Shown here: positions 1 through 8,844 of the stretch, one piece after another | Numbering within the stretch: position 1 is the first letter of the stretch | How the letters are laid out: each line of letters starts with the position of its first letter | Assembly (NCBI GenBank): GCA_943370595.1 | Contig: CALRRO020000002.1 | Span: 248,001 to 312,000 of the forward strand | Length of the DNA stretch: 64,000 nucleotides | DNA from: Piscinibacter sp943370595 | Lineage (GTDB): Bacteria > Pseudomonadota > Gammaproteobacteria > Burkholderiales > Burkholderiaceae_C | Direction: 5' to 3' | The notes under the pieces: generated by a model | Database searches by the model: none | Told to the model about the DNA's origin: nothing | What the model saw: the letters and a program-made list of their open reading frames with translations, nothing else | Program-made: the position numbers and the translations under genes

Positions 1-138
1 CGCATGACCGTGCCAGTGCACGTGATGCGCTCGTTCCGCGTCAACCACCCCGGCGGCAAACTGTTCACCGGCTGGATCGGGGGGCCCAAGGGCCGGGCCG
101 TCGTGGCCGCGCAGCGCGGTTACCGCCCGCCGGCCTGA
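1..138 (+). CDS. C-terminal fragment of an unidentified protein
   Basis: An open frame runs from the first base of the window to a TGA at 136-138 and gives 45 residues ending G-Y-R-P-P-A. The gene most likely begins upstream of the window, so only its tail is seen. There is an in-frame ATG at base 4, but too little sequence precedes it to judge whether it is a start. The tail is basic and glycine-rich (GGKLFTGWIGGPKGR) and I do not recognise the family. It stops 11 bases before the MOSC gene on the same strand, so the two may be cotranscribed. Confidence 0.4.
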   Translation, partial: RMTVPVHVMRSFRVNHPGGKLFTGWIGGPKGRAVVAAQRGYRPPA

Positions 139-149
139 GGCGAGGGGCG

Positions 150-731
150 ATGGGCCGGGTCACCAGCGTCAACCTCGCCACCGCCGTGGCGGTGCAGATC
201 AAGGGGCGCAGCGTGATGACGGCGATCGGCAAACGGCCGGTCGACGGGCCGCGGCGCGTCGGCCCGCTGGGCATCGAGGGCGACGAGCAGGCCGACCCTT
301 CCGTCCACGGCGGGGTTTCCAAGGCGGTATATGCCTACCCGTCGGAGCACTATCCGTTCTGGCAGACGGTGCGCGCGCAAGCGCGCACGGCACTGTGGGA
401 CGAGGCCCTGCCGCCGGGCATGCTCGGCGAGAACCTGACGATCGAGGGCCTGCTCGAGAAGGACGTCTGCATCGGCGACGTTCTGCGCTTTCCCGACTGC
501 GAACTGGCCGTCAGCGAGCCACGCTTCCCCTGCTTCAAGTTCAACGCGGTGATGGGCTTCGAGCAGGCGAGCAAGCTGATGTTTGCCAACGGCTGGTGCG
601 GCTTCTACCTGGCGGTCCGCACGCCGGGCACGATCGCCTCGGGCCAGAACTTCGATGTCATCGCCGGCCCGCGAGAAGTGGGTATCGTCGAGCTGTTCCG
701 CTCCCGCGCTGCCGCAGCCAAGCAACGCTGA
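150..731 (+). CDS. MOSC domain-containing protein (YiiM-like)
   Basis: This 193-residue cytoplasmic protein has the features of a small single-domain MOSC protein: the DPSVHGG motif near residues 49-55, MLGENL near 91-96 and the conserved cysteine C128 within EPRFPCFKF. MOSC domains bind molybdenum cofactor or carry sulfur to it, and the stand-alone YiiM group confers reduction or resistance to N-hydroxylated base analogues such as 6-hydroxylaminopurine. The length fits the family. The exact substrate here is unknown. It lies between an unknown upstream gene and the LysM protein gene, which starts 32 bases downstream; nothing in the neighbourhood is a molybdoenzyme, so the context does not narrow its job. 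Confidence 0.85.
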   Translation: MGRVTSVNLATAVAVQIKGRSVMTAIGKRPVDGPRRVGPLGIEGDEQADPSVHGGVSKAVYAYPSEHYPFWQTVRAQARTALWDEALPPGMLGENLTIEGLLEKDVCIGDVLRFPDCELAVSEPRFPCFKFNAVMGFEQASKLMFANGWCGFYLAVRTPGTIASGQNFDVIAGPREVGIVELFRSRAAAAKQR

Positions 732-763
732 CGCGGCCTTTCCACCACGCAAGGAGAACCGAC

Positions 764-1276
764 ATGGGCATCGTGAGTTTCTTCAAGGAGGCCGGCGAGA
801 AACTGTTCGGCCACAAGGAGGCCGAAGCGGCCGCCGCCGCCGCGGCCAAAGCGCCCAGCGAGGCCGAACTGCAGGAACGTTCGGCCAAGGCCAACGCCGC
901 CGCGGCCAGCGCGATCGAGGAGTACATCGCGACGCAGAAGTTGTCGGCCGACGGCCTGAACGTGGAGTTCGACGGCGCCAGCAGCACGGTCACCGTGGCC
1001 GGCGTCGCGCCGGACCAGGCCACCAAGGAGAAGATCCTGCTGTGCTGCGGCAACGTCACCGGCGTCGCACAGGTGTCCGACCTGATGACGGTCGCGCAGC
1101 CGGCCGACGAGTCGCAGTACCACACGGTGGTGCGTGGCGACACGCTGTCGGCGATCGCCAAGAAGTTCTACGGCAACGCCAACGGATACCCGAAGATCTT
1201 CGAGGCGAACAAGCCGATGCTGTCGCACCCGGACAAGATCTACCCGGGCCAGCTGCTGCGCATCCCGCCGGCCTGA
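764..1276 (+). CDS. lysM: BON and LysM domain protein (Kbp/YgaU family)
   Basis: The product is 170 residues long, close to the roughly 150 of E. coli Kbp/YgaU. After an alanine-rich helical N-terminus (residues 20-50) comes a BON domain at about 50-110 (VTVAGVAPDQATKEK) and a C-terminal LysM domain at about 120-168 that begins VVRGDTLSAIAKKFYG and ends YPGQLLRIPPA. E. coli Kbp is a soluble potassium-binding protein needed under high potassium; the LysM domain is also a peptidoglycan binder in other proteins. No signal peptide is visible, which agrees with the Kbp group. The ATG was chosen because AAGGAG lies 8 bases upstream; a longer upstream frame overlaps the MOSC gene and is not credible. 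Confidence 0.88.
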   Translation: MGIVSFFKEAGEKLFGHKEAEAAAAAAAKAPSEAELQERSAKANAAAASAIEEYIATQKLSADGLNVEFDGASSTVTVAGVAPDQATKEKILLCCGNVTGVAQVSDLMTVAQPADESQYHTVVRGDTLSAIAKKFYGNANGYPKIFEANKPMLSHPDKIYPGQLLRIPPA

Positions 1277-1286
1277 CCGAGCGCCT

Positions 1287-2390
<1,104 letters not shown>

Positions 2391-2402
2391 GGGGGGAGTG
2401 AA

Positions 2403-3410
2403 TCAGAAACCTTCGAGGACTGCCTTGCCACGGGCTTTGCCCGATTCGATATAAGCATGCGCGCGCCGCAGGTTGGTCGCATTGATCGGGCCGAAGTGTT
2501 CGCCCAGCGTGCTGCGCAGCCGGCTGGCGTCGACAAGCTCGGCGACCCGCGAGAGCAACGCGTGCTGCGCCTGCATGTCGGGCGTACCGAACATCGAGCG
2601 CGTGAACATCAGCTCCCAGTGCAGCGACAGGCTCTTGCGCTTGAGCGGGCGAGCATCCAGCGGCTGCGCCGGGTCGTCGATCAGCGCCAGCTTGCCGTGT
2701 GGCTGCAGCGCCTCGATCAGCTGCGCGTAATGCTGCTCGGTCTGCGTCAAGCTGGCGACGTGGGTCACGCCGGCCAGGCCAGTGGCGCGCAACGCGTCGG
2801 CGAGCGGCTGGCGGTGGTCGATCACGTGGTGCGCGCCGAGCTCGCGCACCCAGGCCGAGGTCTCCGGCCGCGACGCCGTGCCGACCACGGTGAGCCGTGT
2901 CAGCTGCCGCGCCAGCTGCGTCAGCATCGAGCCGACACCGCCGGCCGCGCCCACGATCAGCAGCGTGCCCTCGGTCTGCGCATCGATGCCGAGGCGGTCG
3001 AACAGCAATTCCCAGGCGGTGATCGCGGTCAGCGGCAGCGCCGCGGCTTCGGCGAAGCCCAGCGTCGCCGGCACCGGCCCGACGATGCGCTCGTCGACCA
3101 GGTGCAGCTCGCTGTTGCTGCCCGCTCGGGTGATGTCGCCGGCGTACATGACGCGGTCACCGGCCTTGAACAGCGTGACCTCGGGGCCGACGGCGTCGAC
3201 GATGCCGGCGGCGTCCCAGCCGAGCACCTTGGGCTGGCCGGGCGGCGGTGCGCTGTTGCGGCGCACCTTGGTGTCGACCGGGTTGACCGAGACGGCTTGA
3301 ACGCGAACGCGCAGGTCGCGACCCTGTGGCGCGGGCTCGGGGAGTTCGATGTCGATCAACGACTGCGGATCGTCGATCGGCAGGCTGTGGCGGTAGGCGA
3401 CGGCTTTCAT
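2403..3410 (-). CDS. NADPH:quinone reductase-like zinc-type alcohol dehydrogenase family protein
   Basis: The 335-residue product belongs to the medium-chain dehydrogenase/reductase superfamily, QOR branch. The GroES-like half contains VLGWDAAGIVDAVG and the Rossmann half carries the nucleotide-binding loop VGAAGGVGSMLTQLAR. There are no zinc-ligand cysteine clusters, which fits quinone or enone reductases rather than zinc alcohol dehydrogenases. The start was set at the ATG encoding MKAVAYRHSLPI; a much longer frame upstream runs antisense to the LysR gene. It is divergent from that LysR regulator across about 100 bases, the usual arrangement for a LysR protein and its target, and probably forms an operon with the alkene reductase. 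Substrate not known. Confidence 0.85.
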   Translation of the reverse strand: MKAVAYRHSLPIDDPQSLIDIELPEPAPQGRDLRVRVQAVSVNPVDTKVRRNSAPPPGQPKVLGWDAAGIVDAVGPEVTLFKAGDRVMYAGDITRAGSNSELHLVDERIVGPVPATLGFAEAAALPLTAITAWELLFDRLGIDAQTEGTLLIVGAAGGVGSMLTQLARQLTRLTVVGTASRPETSAWVRELGAHHVIDHRQPLADALRATGLAGVTHVASLTQTEQHYAQLIEALQPHGKLALIDDPAQPLDARPLKRKSLSLHWELMFTRSMFGTPDMQAQHALLSRVAELVDASRLRSTLGEHFGPINATNLRRAHAYIESGKARGKAVLEGF

Positions 3411-3493
3411 GGCAAGGCAACGCGGAGTGGGCGATGCAGGCAATGTAGATCCGCACCCAACGATTGATAATGGCTGCCGATCTGACTTCAGTT

Positions 3494-3508
3494 TCAAGCC
3501 ACGTTTGA
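3494..3508. promoter_or_regulatory. Candidate LysR-type operator in the divergent promoter
   Basis: The dyad TCAA-N7-TTGA lies 2 bases before the LysR start codon, inside the 100-base gap between the LysR gene and the divergent dehydrogenase. LysR regulators often bind interrupted dyads of this kind (T-N11-A class) in the shared promoter. A second short palindrome, ATTGATAAT, lies at 3463-3471. This is inference from position and symmetry only. Confidence 0.3.
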
Positions 3509-3510
3509 CA

Positions 3511-4461
3511 ATGGACCGGCCCGCCGACCTGCAGCTCTCGCAGCTCCAGCTGTTCCTGCGCCTGGCCGACGCCGGCAGCCTGAGCGCGGCGGCGCGCCAG
3601 CTGCAGCTGACCCCGGCGGCCGCCAGCGCCTCGCTGAAACGGCTGGAGAGCCTGCTGAAGGTGCGGCTGGTCGAGCGCAGCACACGCTCGCTGCGGCTGA
3701 CGCCCGAAGGCGAGCTGCTGCGCGAGCACGCCCAGCGCGCGCTCGGCTCGATCGACGACGCGATGTCCTTGCTGGGCGCGCGGCGCGAACGGCTGGAGGG
3801 TGAAGTCCACATCGCCGCGCCGTCGGACCTCGGCCGGCAGGTGCTCAGCCCGGTGCTCGACGGCTTCCTCGCCCAGCACCCGGGCCTGCGCGTCGCGCTG
3901 CACCTGTCGGATGCGATGCACGACCTGCGCCGCGAGCAGGTCGACATCGCGCTGCGCTATGGCGTGCTGCGCGACTCCGGCCTCGTCGCACGCCATCTGC
4001 ACACGACGACGCGGGTGCTGGTCGCCTCGCCGGCCTACCTGGCCGCGCACGGCAGCCCGTCTCACCCGCAGGAGCTGGAGCACCACAACTGCCTGCCGTT
4101 GACGCTGGGCGGGCGCGCGCAGATGGTGTGGGCCTTCGCCAAGGGCACGCAGGCGCTGGAGGTGCGCGTCAGCGGCAACCGCCGCGCCGACGACGGCGGC
4201 CTGGTGCGTGAATGGGCGCTGCAGGGCCTGGGCGTGGCCTACAAGTCGCGGCTGGACGTGCTGGCCGACCTGCGCGCCGGCCGCCTGGTGGCACTGCTGC
4301 CGCAATGGACACGCGAGCCCTTCCCGCTGCACGCCGTGCTGCCGGGCAACCGCCACGTGCCGCTGCGCGTGCGCCGGCTGGTCGACTGGCTGGCCGAACG
4401 CTTCGCCCGCATCGAGGACGAAGGGCTTGGCGATACAGTCCAAGCTTCGCCCGCCGACTGA
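3511..4461 (+). CDS. LysR family transcriptional regulator
   Basis: A 316-residue LysR-type regulator. The N-terminal winged helix-turn-helix covers about residues 8-66 (LQLFLRLADAGSLSAAARQL, then LKRLESLLKVRLVERSTRS), followed by the two-lobed periplasmic-binding-like effector domain (residues 90-300). It resembles the group that regulates adjacent oxidoreductases. It reads away from the quinone-reductase-like gene, which is its probable target together with the alkene reductase, and may repress or activate them in response to an electrophile or quinone. The start at MDRPADLQ was preferred over a longer frame because family members begin about ten residues before the HTH. The rlmJ gene begins 4 bases after its stop. 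Confidence 0.85.
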   Translation: MDRPADLQLSQLQLFLRLADAGSLSAAARQLQLTPAAASASLKRLESLLKVRLVERSTRSLRLTPEGELLREHAQRALGSIDDAMSLLGARRERLEGEVHIAAPSDLGRQVLSPVLDGFLAQHPGLRVALHLSDAMHDLRREQVDIALRYGVLRDSGLVARHLHTTTRVLVASPAYLAAHGSPSHPQELEHHNCLPLTLGGRAQMVWAFAKGTQALEVRVSGNRRADDGGLVREWALQGLGVAYKSRLDVLADLRAGRLVALLPQWTREPFPLHAVLPGNRHVPLRVRRLVDWLAERFARIEDEGLGDTVQASPAD

Positions 4462-4465
4462 CACC

Positions 4466-5308
4466 ATGCTCGCCTACCGACACGCCTTCCACGCGGGCAA
4501 CCACGCCGACGTCCTCAAGCACATCGTGCTGGTGCAGGTGCTGCGCTACATGAACGCGAAGGACAAGCCCTACCGTTTCGTCGACACCCATGCCGGCGCC
4601 GGCGGCTATTCGCTCGAGGGCCGCTACGCGCAGAAGAAGGGCGAGTACGAGCGCGGCATCGGCGCGCTGTGGGGTCGCGACGACCTGCCCGAGTCGGTGG
4701 CCGACTACGTCGAGCGTGTGCGCGAGTTCAACGCGGGCGGCGCGCTCGAGCAGTACCCCGGCTCGCCGGCGATCGCGCGCATGCTGCTGCGTCCGGGCGA
4801 CCAGATGCGCCTGTTCGAGCTGCACCCCACCGAGCACCGCATCCTGGAGTCCTTCGTCGGCAGCGAGCGCAACGTGGAGGTCAAGCATGCCGACGGCTTC
4901 GACAGCCTGAAGGGCCAGCTGCCGCCGTCGACGCGCCGCGGCGTGGTGCTGATGGACCCGAGCTACGAAGGCCATGGCGACTATGGCCGTGTGATCGCCA
5001 CGCTGCGCGATGCGATCACACGCTTCGCCGAGGGCGTCTACCTGGTCTGGTACCCGCAGGTGCAGAAGGTGGAAGCCGCCGAGCTGCCGCGCCGGCTACA
5101 GGCGCTGGCGCCCAAGGGCTGGCTGCATGCCCGCCTGAGCGTGGCGCGCGCCGACTCGCAGGGCTTCGGCCTGGCCGGAAGCGGCATGTTCGTCATCAAC
5201 CCGCCCTACACGCTGCACGACACGCTGGCCGGCGTGCTGCCCTGGCTGGTCGAGACGCTCGGCCAGTACGACGGCGCCAGCTTCCTGCTCGATCAGCGCG
5301 CCGGCTGA
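4466..5308 (+). CDS. rlmJ: 23S rRNA (adenine-2030-N6)-methyltransferase
   Basis: RlmJ methylates A2030 of 23S rRNA using S-adenosylmethionine. The product has 280 residues, the same length as the E. coli enzyme. It starts MLAYRHAFHAGNHADVLKH, a family signature, has the SAM-binding motif DTHAGAGGY at residues 40-48 and the catalytic motif DPSYE at 164-168, with D164 in the same position as in E. coli. The gene starts 4 bases after the LysR gene stop, so it may share its transcript, although the functions are unrelated. Its 3' end overlaps by 16 bases the end of the convergent SRPBCC gene. Confidence 0.93.
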   Translation: MLAYRHAFHAGNHADVLKHIVLVQVLRYMNAKDKPYRFVDTHAGAGGYSLEGRYAQKKGEYERGIGALWGRDDLPESVADYVERVREFNAGGALEQYPGSPAIARMLLRPGDQMRLFELHPTEHRILESFVGSERNVEVKHADGFDSLKGQLPPSTRRGVVLMDPSYEGHGDYGRVIATLRDAITRFAEGVYLVWYPQVQKVEAAELPRRLQALAPKGWLHARLSVARADSQGFGLAGSGMFVINPPYTLHDTLAGVLPWLVETLGQYDGASFLLDQRAG

Positions 5309-5871
5309 GAGGCGGCTGCGGCCGGCTGCCCGTGCATCTTGCGCAGCTGCTCCAGCCAGGCGGACCAGTCCATCGGCCCGCTGTCGAAGCGCTTCTTCAG
5401 GTTGGCCAGCGCGCCGCCCCAGGCGCGGTCGAAGTAGGCATGGGCCTGGTCCCATTCGCCGCCCTCGCCCCAGCCGACGTGGTGCAGGCTCACCCGGGTG
5501 GACTTTCCATCCAGATCCTTCAGCCGCACGATCACGAAGGTGCGCTGCTGGCGTGCCTGGGCCAGGTGCGGCGGCGCGTTCCAGTCGAAGCTGAGCAGGG
5601 TCGGCGGCTGCAGTGCCATGTAACGCATGTCGTCGGCACCCTTCGCGCCGGATGCCGCGAAGGGGTCGAAGTGGACGTGAAATGCACCCCCGACGCGCGC
5701 GTCGATCTCGGCCTCGGGCGCGAAGAAGGACGTGATGCCTTCGCGCGTGGTCCAGGCGCGCCAGACCTCGGCGATCGGCGCGGCCACCACGATCTCCTTG
5801 TTCAGCGCCCGCTCCTGCGCCACCGACACCGAAGCAAGCACCAACAACACGACGGCCAACAGACTGCGCAT
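5293..5871 (-). CDS. Exported SRPBCC/AHSA1-like domain protein
   Basis: A 192-residue protein with an apparent signal peptide (MRSLLAVVLLVLASVSVAQE) followed by an SRPBCC helix-grip domain of the AHSA1 type: NKEIVVAAPIAEVWRAWTT near residues 24-42, then FFAPEAEIDARVGGAFHVHF. AHSA1-type domains have a hydrophobic pocket and occur as ligand-binding or Hsp90-activator-like proteins; the exported versions are not well characterised. The C-terminus ends in a short alanine-rich tail. The gene is convergent with rlmJ and overlaps its last 16 bases. I cannot assign a ligand. Confidence 0.75.
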   Translation of the reverse strand: MRSLLAVVLLVLASVSVAQERALNKEIVVAAPIAEVWRAWTTREGITSFFAPEAEIDARVGGAFHVHFDPFAASGAKGADDMRYMALQPPTLLSFDWNAPPHLAQARQQRTFVIVRLKDLDGKSTRVSLHHVGWGEGGEWDQAHAYFDRAWGGALANLKKRFDSGPMDWSAWLEQLRKMHGQPAAAASQPAR

Positions 5872-6027
5872 GGGCGGCTCCGGCAGTGGGCGAAGCGGCC
5901 AGCCTAGCCCTGCACTTGACCGCCGGCAAGCGAGCCGCGCTACAAGCGCTTACCGGCGACCGACAGAGCGTGTCAGTTGCGACCAGGGCACGCTTCTTGA
6001 TGCATTGCAGGGCCGCCTGTAACCGCC

Positions 6028-7077
6028 ATGCCGATAACTCCCCTGCACCGACTCCTCGCCCTCGCCGCCCTGGCGCTCGGCGCGCTGGGGCTGGGCGGCT
6101 GCACCACCACGCTGGTGGTCATGCACGTGTACGACAAGATCACCGACGGCGATCCGACCTCCTGCTTCCGGCTGAACACGGTGGAACGCGCGCTGCAACC
6201 GCGTTGCGGCCGCTACGTCGAGGGCAGCCTCGCCAAGGCCGACATCGCCAGCCCGCACCTGCCCGTCTGCCCGCTGGCGCTCGCGGCGCGCGATCCGGCG
6301 CTGTGGCCGGTGCTGCCGGAGCTGGTCGCCAAGGGCGCCAAGCCCGAGGCCTGCACGACGGCGCCCTGGGTGGCGCTGGCGCAGGCCCAGCCCTGCCCCG
6401 ACTTCGCTCGCGCCACGCCGGCCCAGTTGCAGTCGCTGCGCTGGCTGGCCGAGGCCGATGCGCGCGCGATCCACCACGACGTGGTGCGCACGCTGAGCTG
6501 CCCGAGCGCACGCATCGCCGGCCTGGACAGCGTGCTCGACCAATGGCTCGCGCAAGACCAGCTGCGCGCCGATGCGCTGCCCTTCGGCATGTTCGGCGCG
6601 CTGCACCCTTCGCACCTCGGCTCGCCGCTGGCGCGCACGCTGGAGTCGCGCGGCCACACCGCGGTCGCCGGCCTGGGCGCCTATGGCGGCAAGCTGGCGC
6701 CCGGCTTTGAGGAAGCGCTGCGCAGTGCCAACTACGACGCGCTCGACTGGTGGATCCAGCGGGTGCCGACACTCGTCAACCGCGTGCCGCCGGCCAACGG
6801 CAACCAGCTGCCCTGGGCACCGCTGGCGCGCGCCATCGCACCGAGCTTCCTGCCCGACCCGGTGCAGCAGCGCGAGGTGGTGGCCTACCTGCTGGCGCAC
6901 GGCGCCGAACCGTGGCGCGCGTTGCCGCACGACCCGCAGCAGACGCCGGCCTCGCTGGCGATGAAGATGCACAGCCCGCTGGCCGAGACCCTGGCCGGCC
7001 CGCGCGTGGCGATCTCCCGTGGCGCCGCTCCGGTGGCGGCCACCGCCGCCACGGCGGCGATCCTGCCGCGACGCTGA
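6028..7077 (+). CDS. Hypothetical lipoprotein
   Basis: The 349-residue product begins with a lipoprotein signal peptide, with hydrophobic residues 8-22 and the lipobox LGGC placing the lipidated cysteine at position 25, so it is probably membrane-anchored in the periplasm. The mature part contains many cysteines (for example PTSCF, QPRCGRY, PVCPLAL, EACTTAP, SCPSARI), spaced as in a protein with disulfides, and an apparent helical-repeat character in the second half (VVAYLLAHGAEPWRALP, reminiscent of ankyrin units). No enzyme motif is visible and I do not recognise the family. It stands alone between a convergent and a divergent neighbour. Confidence 0.65.
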   Translation: MPITPLHRLLALAALALGALGLGGCTTTLVVMHVYDKITDGDPTSCFRLNTVERALQPRCGRYVEGSLAKADIASPHLPVCPLALAARDPALWPVLPELVAKGAKPEACTTAPWVALAQAQPCPDFARATPAQLQSLRWLAEADARAIHHDVVRTLSCPSARIAGLDSVLDQWLAQDQLRADALPFGMFGALHPSHLGSPLARTLESRGHTAVAGLGAYGGKLAPGFEEALRSANYDALDWWIQRVPTLVNRVPPANGNQLPWAPLARAIAPSFLPDPVQQREVVAYLLAHGAEPWRALPHDPQQTPASLAMKMHSPLAETLAGPRVAISRGAAPVAATAATAAILPRR

Positions 7078-7092
7078 ACGCCGCGCGGCGGC

Positions 7093-7833
7093 TCAGGCGC
7101 CGTCGCGCTTGAGGTCGCGGAAGGCCGCGAACAACCACGAGCGCATGCCCACCACCAGCGTGTAGGGCCGCTTCTGTTCGGGCGCCAGCTTCTGGTCGGC
7201 CAGGTGCTGCTGCGCGAAGTCCTGGCCGACACGCTGCAGCCGCTCGACGAAACTCGCGGCGAGGCTCTTGCCGATCTGGCCGTGCACCAGCATCAGCATC
7301 TCACCTTCGCCGTCGAAACCGCCGCCGAAGTAGTCGTCGGCCACGTGCTCGCGGAAGTAGGCCATCACCGGCCCGTGCGGACGCCAGCGGAAGCCCTTGG
7401 CCACCTTGAGCCGGTAGCGGTTCAACGGGCGCAGCTCGATGATGCCGAGCCGGTCGAGCTGCACCAGGTACTTGACGCACTCCGCCTCGGTGAAGGTGTA
7501 GGTGGCCACCATCTGCTCGAAGGTCCACTGGCTGAACGCGCAGATCGCCACCAGCAGCAGCTTGCGGTCGGCGATCACCGCCGACTCCTGCTCGTGCGTC
7601 AGCTCGCGGCGCAGCGGCTGCGCGTCGGCGACTTTCCTTGCCAGGTCGGCGAAGTCCATCTTCAGCACGCGCAGCACCTCGTCGATGCGCGACAGCGGCA
7701 TGTCCGCCTTCGCGAAGATGCGCTTGATGCTGGACTCGGCCATGCCCAGTTCGCGCGCCAGGTCAGCGTAGGTCAGGCCGGCCGCCTTCAGCTCGACTTT
7801 CAGCGCGGTGATCAGGTCGTGTGTCGTGCTCAT
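7093..7833 (-). CDS. XRE-type helix-turn-helix regulator with C-terminal effector region
   Basis: The 246-residue protein has a Cro/C1-type helix-turn-helix at about residues 10-62 (LTYADLARELGMAESSIKRIFAK). The remainder, about residues 75-246, is a helical region without a recognisable ligand-binding signature (ADRKLLLVAICAFSQWTFEQ and a C-terminal basic stretch). Proteins of this shape are common in Burkholderiales next to small membrane proteins. The start is the ATG of MSTTHDL; a longer frame adds 19 unlikely residues. It is divergent from the yiaA-like gene across 136 bases that contain a dyad, so it may control that gene and itself. Confidence 0.7.
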   Translation of the reverse strand: MSTTHDLITALKVELKAAGLTYADLARELGMAESSIKRIFAKADMPLSRIDEVLRVLKMDFADLARKVADAQPLRRELTHEQESAVIADRKLLLVAICAFSQWTFEQMVATYTFTEAECVKYLVQLDRLGIIELRPLNRYRLKVAKGFRWRPHGPVMAYFREHVADDYFGGGFDGEGEMLMLVHGQIGKSLAASFVERLQRVGQDFAQQHLADQKLAPEQKRPYTLVVGMRSWLFAAFRDLKRDGA

Positions 7834-7910
7834 GCTCGAAAGCTCCCGAAAAGTACCGCTATGAGATACCTTAGGCCTGCTTCGGCGCAACCCTCCTAGG
7901 GGGGATGGAT

Positions 7911-7923
7911 ACCCGATCCGGGT
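7911..7923. promoter_or_regulatory. Short dyad in the regulator/yiaA divergent gap
   Basis: ACCCG-ATC-CGGGT is a perfect 5-base dyad with a 3-base centre, located 47 bases before the yiaA-like start and 78 bases from the start of the divergent XRE regulator. A second symmetrical stretch (CCTAGG) is at 7895-7900. A homodimeric regulator could bind either. Position is the only support. Confidence 0.25.
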
Positions 7924-7969
7924 TTAGAGAGGATGCGCCCACCTTCAACAACCCGACAGGGATTTCGAC

Positions 7970-8416
7970 ATGAACAGCGCCACGATCCACCAAGACACCA
8001 AGGCCTGGAAGGCCCAGGTCTGGATCTCCTTCGGCATCGCCGCCAGCCTGTGCGCCATCGGGCTGGCCTACCTGCCCGGCCAGGACCTGGACCGCGCCTT
8101 CATGTTCATGGGCTACGGCTTCTGCCTCTCGGCGGCCTTCATGGTCGCGAAGTATGTGCGCGACAACCAGCACAAGCGTGTCGACACGCCGATGTGGGGC
8201 ACGGTCGTCTGGGGCGGCTTCGCGCTGGCGATGGCGCTGACCGGCTGGGGCCTGTGGCGCATGGACGTGAACCCGACCTACAAGGCCTTCCTCGGCGTGT
8301 GCTGGATGTTCCTGATCTCGAGCGTGTTCACGCTGGCCAAGACGCTGCGCGACGCCCACGAGGCGCGTGTCGCCGAGATCCGCCACGAAGCCCGCCGCAT
8401 GGCGAACGAGCAGTGA
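7970..8416 (+). CDS. YiaA/YiaB family inner membrane protein
   Basis: A 148-residue integral membrane protein with four predicted transmembrane segments, at about residues 16-38 (AQVWISFGIAASLCAIGLAY), 43-63, 75-93 and 104-124, arranged as two two-helix units as in the YiaAB domain. The motif W-X-S-F at the start of the first helix is typical. The family has no established biochemical function. The C-terminal tail (KTLRDAHEARVAEIRHEARR) is a charged cytoplasmic helix. ACAGGGATTTCGAC precedes the ATG. The next gene starts 8 bases after the stop, so it heads a probable three-gene operon of membrane and exported proteins. Confidence 0.83.
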   Translation: MNSATIHQDTKAWKAQVWISFGIAASLCAIGLAYLPGQDLDRAFMFMGYGFCLSAAFMVAKYVRDNQHKRVDTPMWGTVVWGGFALAMALTGWGLWRMDVNPTYKAFLGVCWMFLISSVFTLAKTLRDAHEARVAEIRHEARRMANEQ

Positions 8417-8424
8417 GGCCGGTC

Positions 8425-8844
8425 ATGCGCAAGAACCTGATTCGCTCGATCGCGATGGCCGCCGCGCTGGCCGCGACCCTGCACGGCCCGGCCCGCGCCC
8501 ATGTGAATGCGTCCGACGCCAGCGCCCTGTCGGCACTGCCGATCGCGGTATCGGTCGCCGCGCCGGCGATGCTGCTGTCCGGCGGCGTGATGCTGACGGT
8601 GGTCGCCGTCGAATCCTCCGCCGAGGGCACGGTGTGGGTGCTGGAGCGCGCCTCGGACGGCGCGCGCGCCAGCGTCACGCTGTCGGCGGCAGCGGTCGGC
8701 GGGCTGTCGGTCGCGGCCGGCACCGCGGTGGTCGTCACCGCCTTCAGCGCCGGCTGGGTGCTGTCGGCCGCCGGCAAGGCGCTGGCCTACATCCCGAACG
8801 AGATCGGCGCTGCGCTGCTGCACAACGAACGGCTGACGCGATGA
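8425..8844 (+). CDS. Hypothetical exported protein
   Basis: A 139-residue protein with a cleavable signal peptide (MRKNLIRSIAMAAALAATLHGPARA). The rest is small-residue rich with two hydrophobic stretches, near residues 46-70 and 95-125 (LSVAAGTAVVVTAFSAGWVL), so it may be periplasmic and membrane-associated. I do not recognise a named domain; the gene is a frequent partner of DUF2145 genes in related bacteria as far as I recall, but that is memory, not evidence here. Its stop overlaps the start of the DUF2145 gene in ATGA, which implies translational coupling. Confidence 0.7.
   Translation: MRKNLIRSIAMAAALAATLHGPARAHVNASDASALSALPIAVSVAAPAMLLSGGVMLTVVAVESSAEGTVWVLERASDGARASVTLSAAAVGGLSVAAGTAVVVTAFSAGWVLSAAGKALAYIPNEIGAALLHNERLTR

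Noticed and set aside
5917..5946. A promoter (TTGACC ... TACAAG) ahead of the lipoprotein gene at 6028
   Set aside because: The spacer is 19 bases and the -10 word is poor, so it is not distinguishable from chance.
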